Shown one piece after another: positions 9,170-17,368 of a DNA stretch of 64,000 nt. Every line of letters begins with the position of its first letter. Within the stretch, counting starts at the first letter, position 1. The position numbers and the translations under genes are program-made. Below the pieces are notes generated by a model. It did no database searches, was not told the origin of the DNA, and saw only the letters and a program-made list of their open reading frames with translations. The stretch comes from Cytophagales bacterium. GTDB taxonomy: Bacteria > Bacteroidota > Bacteroidia > Cytophagales > Bernardetiaceae. Where the stretch lies: positions 1 to 64,000 of the forward strand of contig RDZD01000008.1 of NCBI GenBank assembly GCA_004293815.1, read 5' to 3'.

Positions 9170-10330
9170 ATGCTAAAACCTCTTGCTTGCTTAGCGTTGT
9201 TTTTCACGCTTTTTGGCGGACTCTATGCGCAGTCTGTTGTCAGAAACCTAATCCACCCTATTGTGGCCAAAAAAAGCAGTGATGTTTTAGAAATAACTCA
9301 ACTCAAGTGCTATACAGATAAAACAGTCATAGACCTCGAGCTTACTTGTTTAGATGCAAACGGCATGTTTGTTTATCCAGCAGACTCTTTGGGTGCGTTC
9401 TGCTTGATTCAAAAAGTAAAAGTTCTGCCACTCAGATATACTCAAAAAGTGCCTTCCAGCGGCATCATAGCATGTCAAGAGGGCGAAGTAGTGTGTCAGT
9501 TTTCGTTGATTTTTGATGCACTAGAACAAGATGTGAGCACAGGGCTGATACTACAAGCCCAAACAGAAGATCAAGTTACAACTTTTAACAATATCTTGCT
9601 TTTGCGATTTGAGGAGGCCGAGAAGCTGGCTAAAAGCGGCGACACACTCTGCCAGTATACTTTGGCCCATTATTTTCAGAGAGAGTCAGACTATCCCAAA
9701 TCTGAGTTTTTCTTTGAGTTATATCTCAATAGTCTCAATAAGCTATATGGCAGCAAAGATGTGCGTTATCTGTCTGTTACGCAGGAAATTATTAAAAGCT
9801 ACTTGTATAGAGGTGAGATAGAAAAAGCTGAAAATCTCTGTTTAAGCCTTATGCAAGGGCTTAGTGATCAGCATAAATCCACCCCAGAGTTCCACAACTT
9901 ACTTGGCGATATCTTTCAGGCCAAAGGTGCTCATCATGAGGCTATAGAACAATATATCAAGTATTTGAGGCTTCTCGAGCGTACCGATGTGGTCAAGAGT
10001 AGCCTTTATATGACCATCACCAACCTCATACAATACTCTTATGGTCAGCTTGCCAACCAAGATCCATTAGCGGCTAAACCGCTTTGGGTGGGCGTGGCTC
10101 TCAACAGAAAGCAACTGGTTCAAAATATAGCTATGATGAAGATATTTGCGGTGGGTGCAGATGAGATGATTATTTCGCAAAACTCTGATTTTGTGGATTC
10201 TGACTGGCAACCCTATGCCGTTAAAGAGGTTTTGCCTTTTGCGCCAGGTGTTAAGCGTTTATTTTTGCGCTTTAGGTCTTCGGGTGCTTTGTCCGAACCC
10301 ATAGAGATACTGCTTACGTCTACTCCTTAA
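9170..10330 (+). CDS. Exported TPR-containing protein of unknown function
   Basis: A 386-residue protein with a clear signal peptide (residues 1-20, ending LYAQ). Residues about 25-150 form a beta-rich segment with no recognised family. Residues about 150-285 are helical repeats of TPR character (KSGDTLCQYTLAHYFQRESD, FHNLLGDIFQAKGAHHEAIE). A C-terminal beta-rich part follows. It is probably periplasmic. It precedes gldN by 224 bases on the same strand, but that gap argues against tight coupling. It is not GldM or GldL, which normally precede gldN. Function unknown. Confidence 0.75.
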   Translation: MLKPLACLALFFTLFGGLYAQSVVRNLIHPIVAKKSSDVLEITQLKCYTDKTVIDLELTCLDANGMFVYPADSLGAFCLIQKVKVLPLRYTQKVPSSGIIACQEGEVVCQFSLIFDALEQDVSTGLILQAQTEDQVTTFNNILLLRFEEAEKLAKSGDTLCQYTLAHYFQRESDYPKSEFFFELYLNSLNKLYGSKDVRYLSVTQEIIKSYLYRGEIEKAENLCLSLMQGLSDQHKSTPEFHNLLGDIFQAKGAHHEAIEQYIKYLRLLERTDVVKSSLYMTITNLIQYSYGQLANQDPLAAKPLWVGVALNRKQLVQNIAMMKIFAVGADEMIISQNSDFVDSDWQPYAVKEVLPFAPGVKRLFLRFRSSGALSEPIEILLTSTP

Positions 10331-10554
10331 TGGTTCTCCTAATTTTAGATATTGAAAAACAATCATAAAATCGCAGAGATGATTCTTTTTTAAAGAAAAA
10401 CGAAATATTTTTGTTTTACGGGTTACCTTGCCGCTTTGTTTGGAATTGATAGGTGTAGTTTAAAATAATTTAGTATTTTTTTGAATAAAAAAACAATGCC
10501 AAACAATTTTAACCAATTTTAAACGTATTTTAACCAAGAAAAATATTCTGAACC

Positions 10555-11442
10555 ATGAAACATTGTATTTTATTAGTCTCTTTGTTTGCTGCGATTTTTG
10601 TTATGCAAACGGCACAGGCTCAAGAGTTTAATGAGTTTTCAAACGACGGCTATAACCAAAACTCTGTACGCCCCATTCACGAGTCGCACATTATGTACAA
10701 GAAAACACTCTGGTACAGAATGTCTTTGAAAGAAAAACAAAATAAGCCATTGTTTGCAAAAAATAATGAGCTCCCGCGCTTGATTATTGAAGCTGCTAAG
10801 CTTGGTATTATTCGTCCTTACGAAAACGACTCTCTCCGTACCCGCAAGAGCAACGAAAAGTTTTTAGAGGCTCTTAAGATTCCTACCAGCGAGCCTACTC
10901 TCTCTGAAGATGAAATAGCAATGGGCTTTGGCGGCGAAGAATCTGGCGGCGGTGGCGGCGAAGATTTTGGTACAGATGGCGGCTGGGGTGATGGAGGAAA
11001 CTCTTCTGCTGCTGCTAATGAGTACTTTATGACTGACTTTTATTTGATGGAGATACGTGAAGACATGTTGTTTGACAAAAAGCGTTCACGTATGATTCAT
11101 GACATACAGGCTATAACGATCATTCTTCCAGCTGAAAAAGACGTATCTGGAAAGGGTATAGAGGTACCTATTGCTTCTTTCAGCTACAAAGAACTCTGCT
11201 CGAACCTTTTCCGTGACAATCCTAACGCGATTTGGTACAGCGACGCGAACCAACGTAGCCACTTGAACCTTGAGAAGGCATTTGATTTGCGCTTGTTTGC
11301 TGCTAGAATTGCTAAATTTGCAAATGGCGACGACCGTTCTATTTCAGACATGGCTGAAGGCGGTGACTTAGGCGCACTTGTAGATAGCCAACGCTACGAA
11401 CACTGGTTGGTGGAGTATGAAAGCAATCTCTGGGAAAACTAG
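10555..11442 (+). CDS. gldN: Gliding motility / type IX secretion protein GldN (PorN)
   Basis: A 295-residue protein with a signal peptide (1-22, ending AQAQ). Family motifs are clear: RPIHESHIMYKKTLWYRMSL, KEKQNKPLFAKNNELPRLII, IIRPYENDSLRTRKSNEKFL, then DKKRSRMIHDIQAITIILPA and FRDNPNAIWYSD. In characterised Bacteroidota, GldN/PorN is a periplasmic protein that joins the GldK/PorK outer-membrane ring of the type IX secretion system. Here a glycine-rich insert (about residues 124-150, EESGGGGGEDFG) separates the two conserved halves. Unusually, gldK, gldL and gldM do not lie next to it, so it may be a paralogue or a relocated single copy. A strong hairpin terminator follows. Confidence 0.9.
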   Translation: MKHCILLVSLFAAIFVMQTAQAQEFNEFSNDGYNQNSVRPIHESHIMYKKTLWYRMSLKEKQNKPLFAKNNELPRLIIEAAKLGIIRPYENDSLRTRKSNEKFLEALKIPTSEPTLSEDEIAMGFGGEESGGGGGEDFGTDGGWGDGGNSSAAANEYFMTDFYLMEIREDMLFDKKRSRMIHDIQAITIILPAEKDVSGKGIEVPIASFSYKELCSNLFRDNPNAIWYSDANQRSHLNLEKAFDLRLFAARIAKFANGDDRSISDMAEGGDLGALVDSQRYEHWLVEYESNLWEN

Positions 11443-11478
11443 ATTCTATAGGCTTTAAAACCTTATACAGAATCACAA

Positions 11479-11529
11479 CCCATAAAAAATGTCTGCTTCA
11501 ATCAAATTGGGCAGACATTTTTTTATGGG
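11479..11529. terminator. Bidirectional intrinsic terminator between gldN and rlmI-like gene
   Basis: The arms CCCATAAAAAATGTCTGC (11479-11496) and GCAGACATTTTTTTATGGG (11511-11529) form a long hairpin with A- and T-runs on its flanks. It sits between two convergent genes and can serve both. Confidence 0.85.
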
Positions 11530-11599
11530 TTTTTCTGTGGGAGACTGTGGGCTGATTTCAACCACTAGTCCTACTACCATTGTTTAGCCAGAAAGGTGA

Positions 11600-12781
11600 C
11601 TATTCCACCCAGAGCATCAAGCCTTTAAGGTATTCTGTTTCAGGATGAAAAATATTGATGGGGTGGTCTGCTGGCTGAATTAGTTGTTCCACTACACGCA
11701 CATTGCGACCAGCTTCTGCCGCTGCTGAAAATATAATTTGTCTAAAAAGTTGCTTATCAATATTTTGAGAGCAAGAAAAAGTCAAAATTAGCCCTTGAGG
11801 CATGACTTTGTTAAAAGCTAAGCGGTTTAAATCTTTGTACCCACGCGCTGCATTTGGCACATTTCTGGCACTTTTGGCAAAGGCTGGTGGATCTAAAACA
11901 ATGACTTCAAAATTCTCGTCCATTTGTCGGAGGTAGTCGAAGCAGTCCGAATCTAAGACTTTGTGCGGAGCCTGAACCCCAAAATTTTCAGTTACATTTT
12001 CTGTAGCCAATGCAAGGGCATCTTTTGAAACATCTACAGAATAGACCTCCCGCGCACCTCCTGCAAGAGCGTACACACTGAAGCCGCCTGTATAACTGAA
12101 TGTGTTGAGAACACGCTTGCCGCTAGAAAACTGACCAAGTATGCGTCTATTTTCGCGTTGATCAATAAAAAAGCCAGTCTTTTGTCCCTTTAGGTAGTCT
12201 ATCTTAAATTTGAGACCGTGCTCCTGCGCCCAAAGATCTTCATCAAAGCCACCTGATAACCAGCCGTTTTGCATGGTTACGCCTTCTAAACGCTCTGGAT
12301 TAGCTTTGTTCTTGAGATAAATGTGTTCAAAACCTAACAAACGAAAACTTTGCAAAAGGTGATGCTGGATACGCTCTGCACCTTTGTTGAGGATTTGAAG
12401 AACTATAGTATGGCCAAAAACATCTGCAATAACTCCTGGCAGAAAATCACCTTCGGCATGAATAAGTCTGAAAATAGTTGTTTTAGAACTCGCTACAAGG
12501 GCTTGGCGGAGCTTCCACGCATTATTGATTTTTTCATGCCAGTAAGCTGCGCCAAACTCTTGCTCTTGATTCGTAAACTCAAACAAGCGGCAGACAATTT
12601 GACTTTGAGCCGCATAAAATCCATATCCTAATAACTCGTTGGCATTATTCCTTACCGCCACGATGCTACCTTCAGCTGCTTGGGTGGGATGCTGCTTGAC
12701 TGCGCCTGAAAAGAGCCAGCAGTGTCTATTTTGGAGGGCACGTTCCTTGCCCGACTTGAGAATGATAGAAGGGTAGCTCAT
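11600..12781 (-). CDS. Class I SAM-dependent rRNA methyltransferase, RlmI-like
   Basis: A 393-residue protein with an N-terminal PUA-like RNA-binding domain (about 1-80), a linker, and a Rossmann methyltransferase domain. SAM motif I is VLNTFSYTGGFSVYALAGGA, the acidic residue is in YSVDVSK, and the catalytic loop is VLDPPAFAKS. The length and order match RlmI/RlmO-type 5-methylcytosine methyltransferases of 23S rRNA (RlmI makes m5C1962 in E. coli). The exact target in this organism is inferred. It ends against the gldN terminator and starts 37 bases from the next minus-strand gene. Confidence 0.88.
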   Translation of the reverse strand: MSYPSIILKSGKERALQNRHCWLFSGAVKQHPTQAAEGSIVAVRNNANELLGYGFYAAQSQIVCRLFEFTNQEQEFGAAYWHEKINNAWKLRQALVASSKTTIFRLIHAEGDFLPGVIADVFGHTIVLQILNKGAERIQHHLLQSFRLLGFEHIYLKNKANPERLEGVTMQNGWLSGGFDEDLWAQEHGLKFKIDYLKGQKTGFFIDQRENRRILGQFSSGKRVLNTFSYTGGFSVYALAGGAREVYSVDVSKDALALATENVTENFGVQAPHKVLDSDCFDYLRQMDENFEVIVLDPPAFAKSARNVPNAARGYKDLNRLAFNKVMPQGLILTFSCSQNIDKQLFRQIIFSAAAEAGRNVRVVEQLIQPADHPINIFHPETEYLKGLMLWVE

Positions 12782-12818
12782 AACTGTTGCTAAAACAAAG
12801 GAGTACGTTCAAGCGGTT

Positions 12819-13673
12819 TTACCAATCTTTAACGTTTTTACCTTTGGCTTTTAGCTTGCGTTTTTTGGGTTGTTGAAAGTATTGCATTTCGTTATTGCGG
12901 AGTGCTGCCAGTAGTTCTTTCGCTTTTTCAGGGGTCATTTTCATATCTTTGAGTTGATCCTCTGCCGACTTTTTGTCGATGCGGTCTTGATCTTTTTCTT
13001 GGCCTTTGTCCTGCTCATTATTATCTTTTTTGCCGTCTTGCTTTTTATCTTGCTCGTTTTGTTCTCTTTGTTTTTGCTCTTCTTCTTTTTTCTTTTGTTC
13101 TTCCTCTTTTTGTTTTTCGTTTTGCTGCTGGTTTTGTTTGTCTTGGCTTTGTTGTTGGTTTTGTTGTTGCTGTAAAATACGCATCAGCACTTCGTAGTTA
13201 AACCGAGCATCATCATTAGAAGCCATGGCACGTATTGATTCTTTAAAGTGCTCTGCCATTTTCTCTATATCCTCTTTGCTTTGCATCTTTTTTGAGCCAT
13301 TCACACCTATCTGCTGATTGGCCACTGAGCGCACCATGCTGTCTTCTGCGCTACTCAATGCCTTGTAAAGAGCTAACGCGGAAGTATCCTTTTTAAGAGC
13401 TGTTGCGTGAGCTAGGTTCAGACCAAGAGCTTTGTCTTGAAACAACAAAGTATCTTGCAAATAGCTAAGTTTCTGTGCTGCCACATTATAAAAACGATCT
13501 TCATAAGCTCTTTTCGATTTTTCAAGCGCATCGTTTACGCGTAGGGCGTACACAAAAGACCACTCTTTGCTACTAAAGCTCACAAAAAGCCCCAAACCCA
13601 GCAAAACAAACGCTGTACAAACGCCTATAACGAGCCAAGTTCTGTTAGATATTTTTTGAGCAAATTGAAACAT
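12819..13673 (-). CDS. Membrane-anchored BatC-like protein with Q/K/E-rich tail
   Basis: A 284-residue protein with one membrane segment (about 12-33) and a helical TPR-like region (about 35-160; KSKRAYEDRFYNVAAQKLSY). A very polar stretch of Q, K, E, D and N follows from about 168 to 240, and a C-terminal block includes TPEKAKELLAALRNNEMQYF. The layout (TPRs, then DARFNYEVL, then Q/K/E-rich linker, then an ALRNNE-type end) resembles BatC of the Bacteroidota aerotolerance operon. No batA, batB or moxR-like gene is adjacent, so this is a resemblance only. The low-complexity stretch creates long antisense frames at 12954-13197 that are not genes. Confidence 0.7.
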   Translation of the reverse strand: MFQFAQKISNRTWLVIGVCTAFVLLGLGLFVSFSSKEWSFVYALRVNDALEKSKRAYEDRFYNVAAQKLSYLQDTLLFQDKALGLNLAHATALKKDTSALALYKALSSAEDSMVRSVANQQIGVNGSKKMQSKEDIEKMAEHFKESIRAMASNDDARFNYEVLMRILQQQQNQQQSQDKQNQQQNEKQKEEEQKKKEEEQKQREQNEQDKKQDGKKDNNEQDKGQEKDQDRIDKKSAEDQLKDMKMTPEKAKELLAALRNNEMQYFQQPKKRKLKAKGKNVKDW

Positions 13674-13793
13674 ATAACAAATTGAAAAATAAATTTTGAG
13701 TACTATTTCGTTAGATATCGTTGTTTTGAGCCTTCAAAAATACTGCTTTGAGTTGGTTTTAACAAGTAAATTGCTGCAAGTGCGCTATAAATA

Positions 13794-14339
13794 CTAGAGC
13801 CTCTTGTCTCCATGAGCCTGCTTAAACTCACTAGGCGAAATACCTACTATTTTTTTGAACTGGTTGCTCAAATAGGATACGCTACTATACTGGAGTTTAT
13901 ACGAAATTTCGCTCAGATTCATTTCGCCCTCTCTTAATAACTTTTTGGCACGTTCCACGCGCTGCTGAATAAAATATTTTTCTATCGTCAAACCTTCTTG
14001 CTTTGAGAAGGCATGACTCAGAAGACTATACTCCTGGCCTGTTTGCTCTGCCAAGTGTTCTGAAAGATTGGTTTTGATAAGAGGTTCTGGGTGGTGTAAT
14101 AGTTGAAAGATGAGTAGTTTTATCTGGCTCACAAGTTTGTTTTTTTTATCCTCAATCAGCTCAAAACCATATTTGCCAAGTTCTTTGCCCAGCTCATTTT
14201 TTTGAGATTCAGAAAGCTCTTCTGCTATTTCTGCTTCGCCCAAGCTGACTGCCAAAGGATTTAGGCCAAACCTCTCAAGCTCTATCCTTACCACCAACTC
14301 ACAGCGTGGACAAACCATGTTTTTAATGTGCAGCTTCAT
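13794..14339 (-). CDS. AraC-family regulator with metal-associated-like N-terminus
   Basis: I place the start at ATG 14339 (protein MKLHIKNMVCPRCELVVRIE, 181 residues); an upstream ATG at 14375 is possible but would lie deep inside the previous gene. Residues 1-60 resemble a heavy-metal-associated fold with CPRC in the metal loop. Residues about 80-180 are an AraC-type double HTH (YSLLSHAFSKQEGLTIEKYF, NLSEISYKLQYSSVSYLSNQ, FKKIVGISPSEFKQ). This architecture is known among Bacteroidota regulators. The ligand is not evident; the two cysteines would allow metal or redox sensing. The gene overlaps the 3' end of the upstream gene by 17 bases, implying translational coupling. Confidence 0.85.
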   Translation of the reverse strand: MKLHIKNMVCPRCELVVRIELERFGLNPLAVSLGEAEIAEELSESQKNELGKELGKYGFELIEDKKNKLVSQIKLLIFQLLHHPEPLIKTNLSEHLAEQTGQEYSLLSHAFSKQEGLTIEKYFIQQRVERAKKLLREGEMNLSEISYKLQYSSVSYLSNQFKKIVGISPSEFKQAHGDKRL

Positions 14340-14685
14340 CGAATTCTTGCTTTGAGTATAGCCAGAAAACATCATAGCGAGCTGCCAAGATCCAAGGGGA
14401 GTTTGTAGACTGTTCCTGAGCTACACCACCTCCTTCAAAGCGGTTTGGGTTTGAAGGCTCAGATTCATCCTCTTTGGTGGGCTTGACAATTACAGGATCT
14501 ATTTTTGGAATCAGGGTCGTGTCTATCTTGATTTTTTGAATTTTGGGCATAGCTGCTCTGTCTTTTTTTCTGAAGTACACAGGATCATAGTAGTAGCCAG
14601 AAGTACTTTCTTGAGCCAAGCTTTCCCAAGAAATCAAACTCAAAAAAGCGAAAGGTATAATAAATAGACAGTGCTTAATATTCAT
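14323..14685 (-). CDS. Small exported protein of unknown function
   Basis: A 120-residue protein with a signal peptide (MNIKHCLFIIPFAFLSLISW, cleavage probably after SLAQ). The mature part is short, proline- and charge-rich (PKIDPVIVKPTKEDESEPSN) and has no recognised domain. The reading frame overlaps the start of the AraC-type regulator gene by 17 bases, so the two are probably co-transcribed. The function is unknown; it might sense or present the signal read by the regulator, which is speculation. Confidence 0.65.
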   Translation of the reverse strand: MNIKHCLFIIPFAFLSLISWESLAQESTSGYYYDPVYFRKKDRAAMPKIQKIKIDTTLIPKIDPVIVKPTKEDESEPSNPNRFEGGGVAQEQSTNSPWILAARYDVFWLYSKQEFDEAAH

Positions 14686-15129
14686 AATCAGTTAATTTAA
14701 GCTTTGATGGAGAGTGACAAAAACATGAATGCTTTTGGCTCTTTAAACGCAAGAAGAGACAAAAAAGCTATGTTTTGACTCGCTTTTTTCTGCAAAGTTA
14801 GCAAATACTTCCTTGCGGACACACTTTTGTCAGTAAAGTGCTTTTTTTGAGTTTTGATAGTCAGTATTTTGGATACGTTTCTAGAAATCAATGATTACAA
14901 ATTTGGATTAGATATGCGTTTTTAAGCAAGCTCAGAGAACTTTGCGCGAGCTTATTCCGTGATAACCCTTAAGCGTAGAGCGACGCAAGCTATAAATTTT
15001 AAGAAGGAAGAGGCTAATAGAAAAAAAATATAAAATTTAAGCTGATTTTTTATGTTTCTAAAACGGCTAATGTTTACTTTTGAAAAACTCTAAGGATTGC
15101 TGTTAAAGACCCAATAAATAAACCGGATA
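14686..15129. other. Divergent intergenic region, no gene seen
   Basis: This separates a minus-strand operon (start 14685) from a plus-strand gene (start 15130). A 64-codon minus frame (14697-14891) has no protein character. TACTTTTG at 15075-15082 fits the -7 element of the plus-strand gene, but no good -33 TTTG lies at the expected distance. Confidence 0.5.
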
Positions 15130-15867
15130 ATGCCACTATTCTTAAAATTCAAAACTCGCAGCCAAGATGCCGAACTCATGGACGACCCCCTGCTGCGCGG
15201 TGATGCGCTCAAACAGAATCTGGACGAGCTAGAGCGTATTAACACGTGGCTTGGTGGCTATGCAATCGTTCTTGATACACTAGAGCACTTGCGCTATGCT
15301 GGCTTTTTCAATACCGAAAAGCCTGTACGGATTGTAGATTTAGGTTCGGGCGGTGGTGACACGCTTCGTGCTGTAGCGTCATGGGCACGGAAAAAAAAGG
15401 TTCGCTTAGAGTTAGTAGGAGTAGATTTTAATGATTTTATGCTTGATTATGCTCAGCAAAAATGCCATCAATATCCTGAAATAACTTTTCTCAAACTCGA
15501 TATTTTTGATCCTGAATTTGCTAATATGAACTTTGATTTGGCTCTTTGTAGTTTATTCTGTCATCATTTCAGCAATGCAGAGCTAGTGCAGATATTTTCT
15601 ACGCTTCGCAAAAATTGTGCTATAGGCTTTGTTATTAATGATTTACACAGGCATCCCTTAGCTTTTTATGGCATTAAGTTTCTGACGTGGCTTTTTAGAG
15701 GTTCTTTTCTAGTTAGGCATGATGCTCCTCTTTCGGTGCTAAGGGCTTTTCATTACGGCGAACTGAAAGCTCTGATGCAACAAACAGGTATAGAGCGTTA
15801 TTATTTGGCTTGGCGTTGGGCTTTTAGATTTCGCCTCATTGCTTTCACCAACAACGGGCACTCCTGA
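15130..15867 (+). CDS. Class I SAM-dependent methyltransferase
   Basis: A 245-residue protein with a Rossmann methyltransferase core. Motif I is RIVDLGSGGGDTLRAV (about residues 68-83), the acidic end of strand 2 is in LVGVDFND, and LALCSLFCHHFSNAEL is the post-II region. The HHF motif and C-terminal FRFRLIAFTNN resemble UbiE/menaquinone- and polyketide-type small-molecule methyltransferases. In Bacteroidota, relatives often sit beside type III polyketide synthases, but no such gene is here, so the substrate stays open. No membrane segment is evident. Confidence 0.82.
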   Translation: MPLFLKFKTRSQDAELMDDPLLRGDALKQNLDELERINTWLGGYAIVLDTLEHLRYAGFFNTEKPVRIVDLGSGGGDTLRAVASWARKKKVRLELVGVDFNDFMLDYAQQKCHQYPEITFLKLDIFDPEFANMNFDLALCSLFCHHFSNAELVQIFSTLRKNCAIGFVINDLHRHPLAFYGIKFLTWLFRGSFLVRHDAPLSVLRAFHYGELKALMQQTGIERYYLAWRWAFRFRLIAFTNNGHS

Positions 15868-15972
15868 AAAGGAACAAGAAGCCTAAACAAAAAAATATTA
15901 CTCACAAGTCTTTCTTAAGAACTTATACTTTTAAAAAATAGTACTTTCTTTGCTGCAAATAATCCTTAAAAA

Positions 15973-17301
15973 ATGGCAATTATTCAAGGAATCATAGGTC
16001 TTATAGTGCTCACTGGTGTGGCATACCTGGCCTCCAATAACCGTAAAGCTATCAACTGGAAGTTGGTGGGTATGGGCTTTAGTCTTCAAATCATTTTTGG
16101 CATATTGGTGATGAAAGTCCCAGCTGTAGCCAGTGTTTTTTCTACAATCAGCGAAGGATTTGTTACTGTTCTGAGTTTTTCGTCTTCGGGAGCGCGTTTT
16201 TTATTTGGAGAGCTGGCTAACAGCAATAAACTGGGGTTCATTTTTGCTTTCAATGTGCTGCCCACTATCATCTTTTTTTCGGCAGTTTCGGCTGGCTTGT
16301 ACTATTTAGGGGTGCTTCAGAAGGTGGTTTATGGCATTGCTTGGGTAATGAGTAAAACAATGAAGTTGTCGGGGGCAGAAAGCCTTTCTGTAGCTGGCAA
16401 TATTTTTATGGGTCAAACGGAAGCACCACTTCTTATCAGACCTTTTGTAGCCAAAATGAGTATTTCGGAACTCAACTGCCTTATGACGGGTGGCATGGCT
16501 ACACTTGCGGGCGGGGTTTTGGCTGCCTACGTCACGTTTTTGGGTGGCGACGATCCAGAGCAGCAGGCTTTGTATGCATCGTTTTTGTTGAGTGCCTCTA
16601 TTATGAATGCTCCAGCAGCGGTAGTTATGTCTAAGATGATTCAGCCTGAGGAAAACATAGACAAAATCAATACCAAACTAGAGGTCAATCAAGAAAGTTT
16701 GGGCGCAAACCTCATTGATGCGGTGTCTATTGGTGCGGCAGACGGCCTCAAATTGGCTTTGAATGTTGGTGGCATGCTGCTAGCTTTTATTGCTGTGATT
16801 GCACTTTGTAATTATGGCTTTGATTTGATTGGGCGCAAGCTTTTAGATCCTATCATTTATCTGTTTTCAGACAACTGGGGTAGCATTAACGACTACATCA
16901 AAGCTTCAACCAATGGCCAGTTTGACAAATTATCTTTAGAATATGTGCTTGGGCAGGTCTGTAGGCTGGCTGCTTTTGTGATGGGTGTAGAGTGGAAAGA
17001 TTGTTTGGCGGTGGGCAGTCTCTTGGGTCAGAAAACAGTCATTAATGAGTTTGTGGCCTATCAGCGTTTGGCTGAAATGAAGAATGCCAATCTTCTGATG
17101 CCTAAATCCATTCTCATAAGTACTTTCGCGCTTTGTGGATTTTCTAACTTTAGCTCCATAGCGATACAGATAGGAGGCATTGGCGGTATGGCTCCTTCGC
17201 AGCAAGCCAATATCTCACGCTTAGGTCTTAAGGCACTTTTGGGCGCGTCTTTAGCCTGTATGCTTTCGGCTACAGTAGCAGGAGCTATTTCTGAGGCTTA
17301 G
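15973..17301 (+). CDS. Concentrative nucleoside transporter (CNT/NupC family)
   Basis: A 442-residue polytopic inner-membrane protein. CNT signatures are present: GLYYLGVLQKVVYGIAWVMS, SGAESLSVAGNIFMGQTEAP, SIMNAPAAVVMSKMI and a C-terminal GSLLGQKTVINEFVAYQRLA with FALCGFSNFSSIAIQIGG. Family members import nucleosides with sodium or protons. The length is typical for CNT proteins. It lies 67 bases upstream of a co-directional M48 protease gene. Substrate range (pyrimidine or broad) cannot be stated. Confidence 0.93.
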   Translation: MAIIQGIIGLIVLTGVAYLASNNRKAINWKLVGMGFSLQIIFGILVMKVPAVASVFSTISEGFVTVLSFSSSGARFLFGELANSNKLGFIFAFNVLPTIIFFSAVSAGLYYLGVLQKVVYGIAWVMSKTMKLSGAESLSVAGNIFMGQTEAPLLIRPFVAKMSISELNCLMTGGMATLAGGVLAAYVTFLGGDDPEQQALYASFLLSASIMNAPAAVVMSKMIQPEENIDKINTKLEVNQESLGANLIDAVSIGAADGLKLALNVGGMLLAFIAVIALCNYGFDLIGRKLLDPIIYLFSDNWGSINDYIKASTNGQFDKLSLEYVLGQVCRLAAFVMGVEWKDCLAVGSLLGQKTVINEFVAYQRLAEMKNANLLMPKSILISTFALCGFSNFSSIAIQIGGIGGMAPSQQANISRLGLKALLGASLACMLSATVAGAISEA

Positions 17302-17368
17302 TCTTTTTACTAAAATAGAGCATTTAAGGCCTTCTTGGTTTTATACATAAACTTATAAGCCTATACTG

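Noticed and set aside
12954-13197. Two overlapping plus-strand frames rich in L, F, C and S
   Set aside because: They are antisense shadows of the Q/K/E-rich low-complexity tail of the BatC-like protein; composition explains the absence of stops.
8988-13782. 19-base near-identical sequence at 8988-9006 and 13764-13782
   Set aside because: Too short and only two copies in AT-rich spacers; could be chance, so not listed as a repeat family.
14697-14891. 64-codon minus frame in the 14.7 kb spacer
   Set aside because: No domain, no recognisable start context, and a composition rich in K, S and L as expected from random AT-rich DNA.
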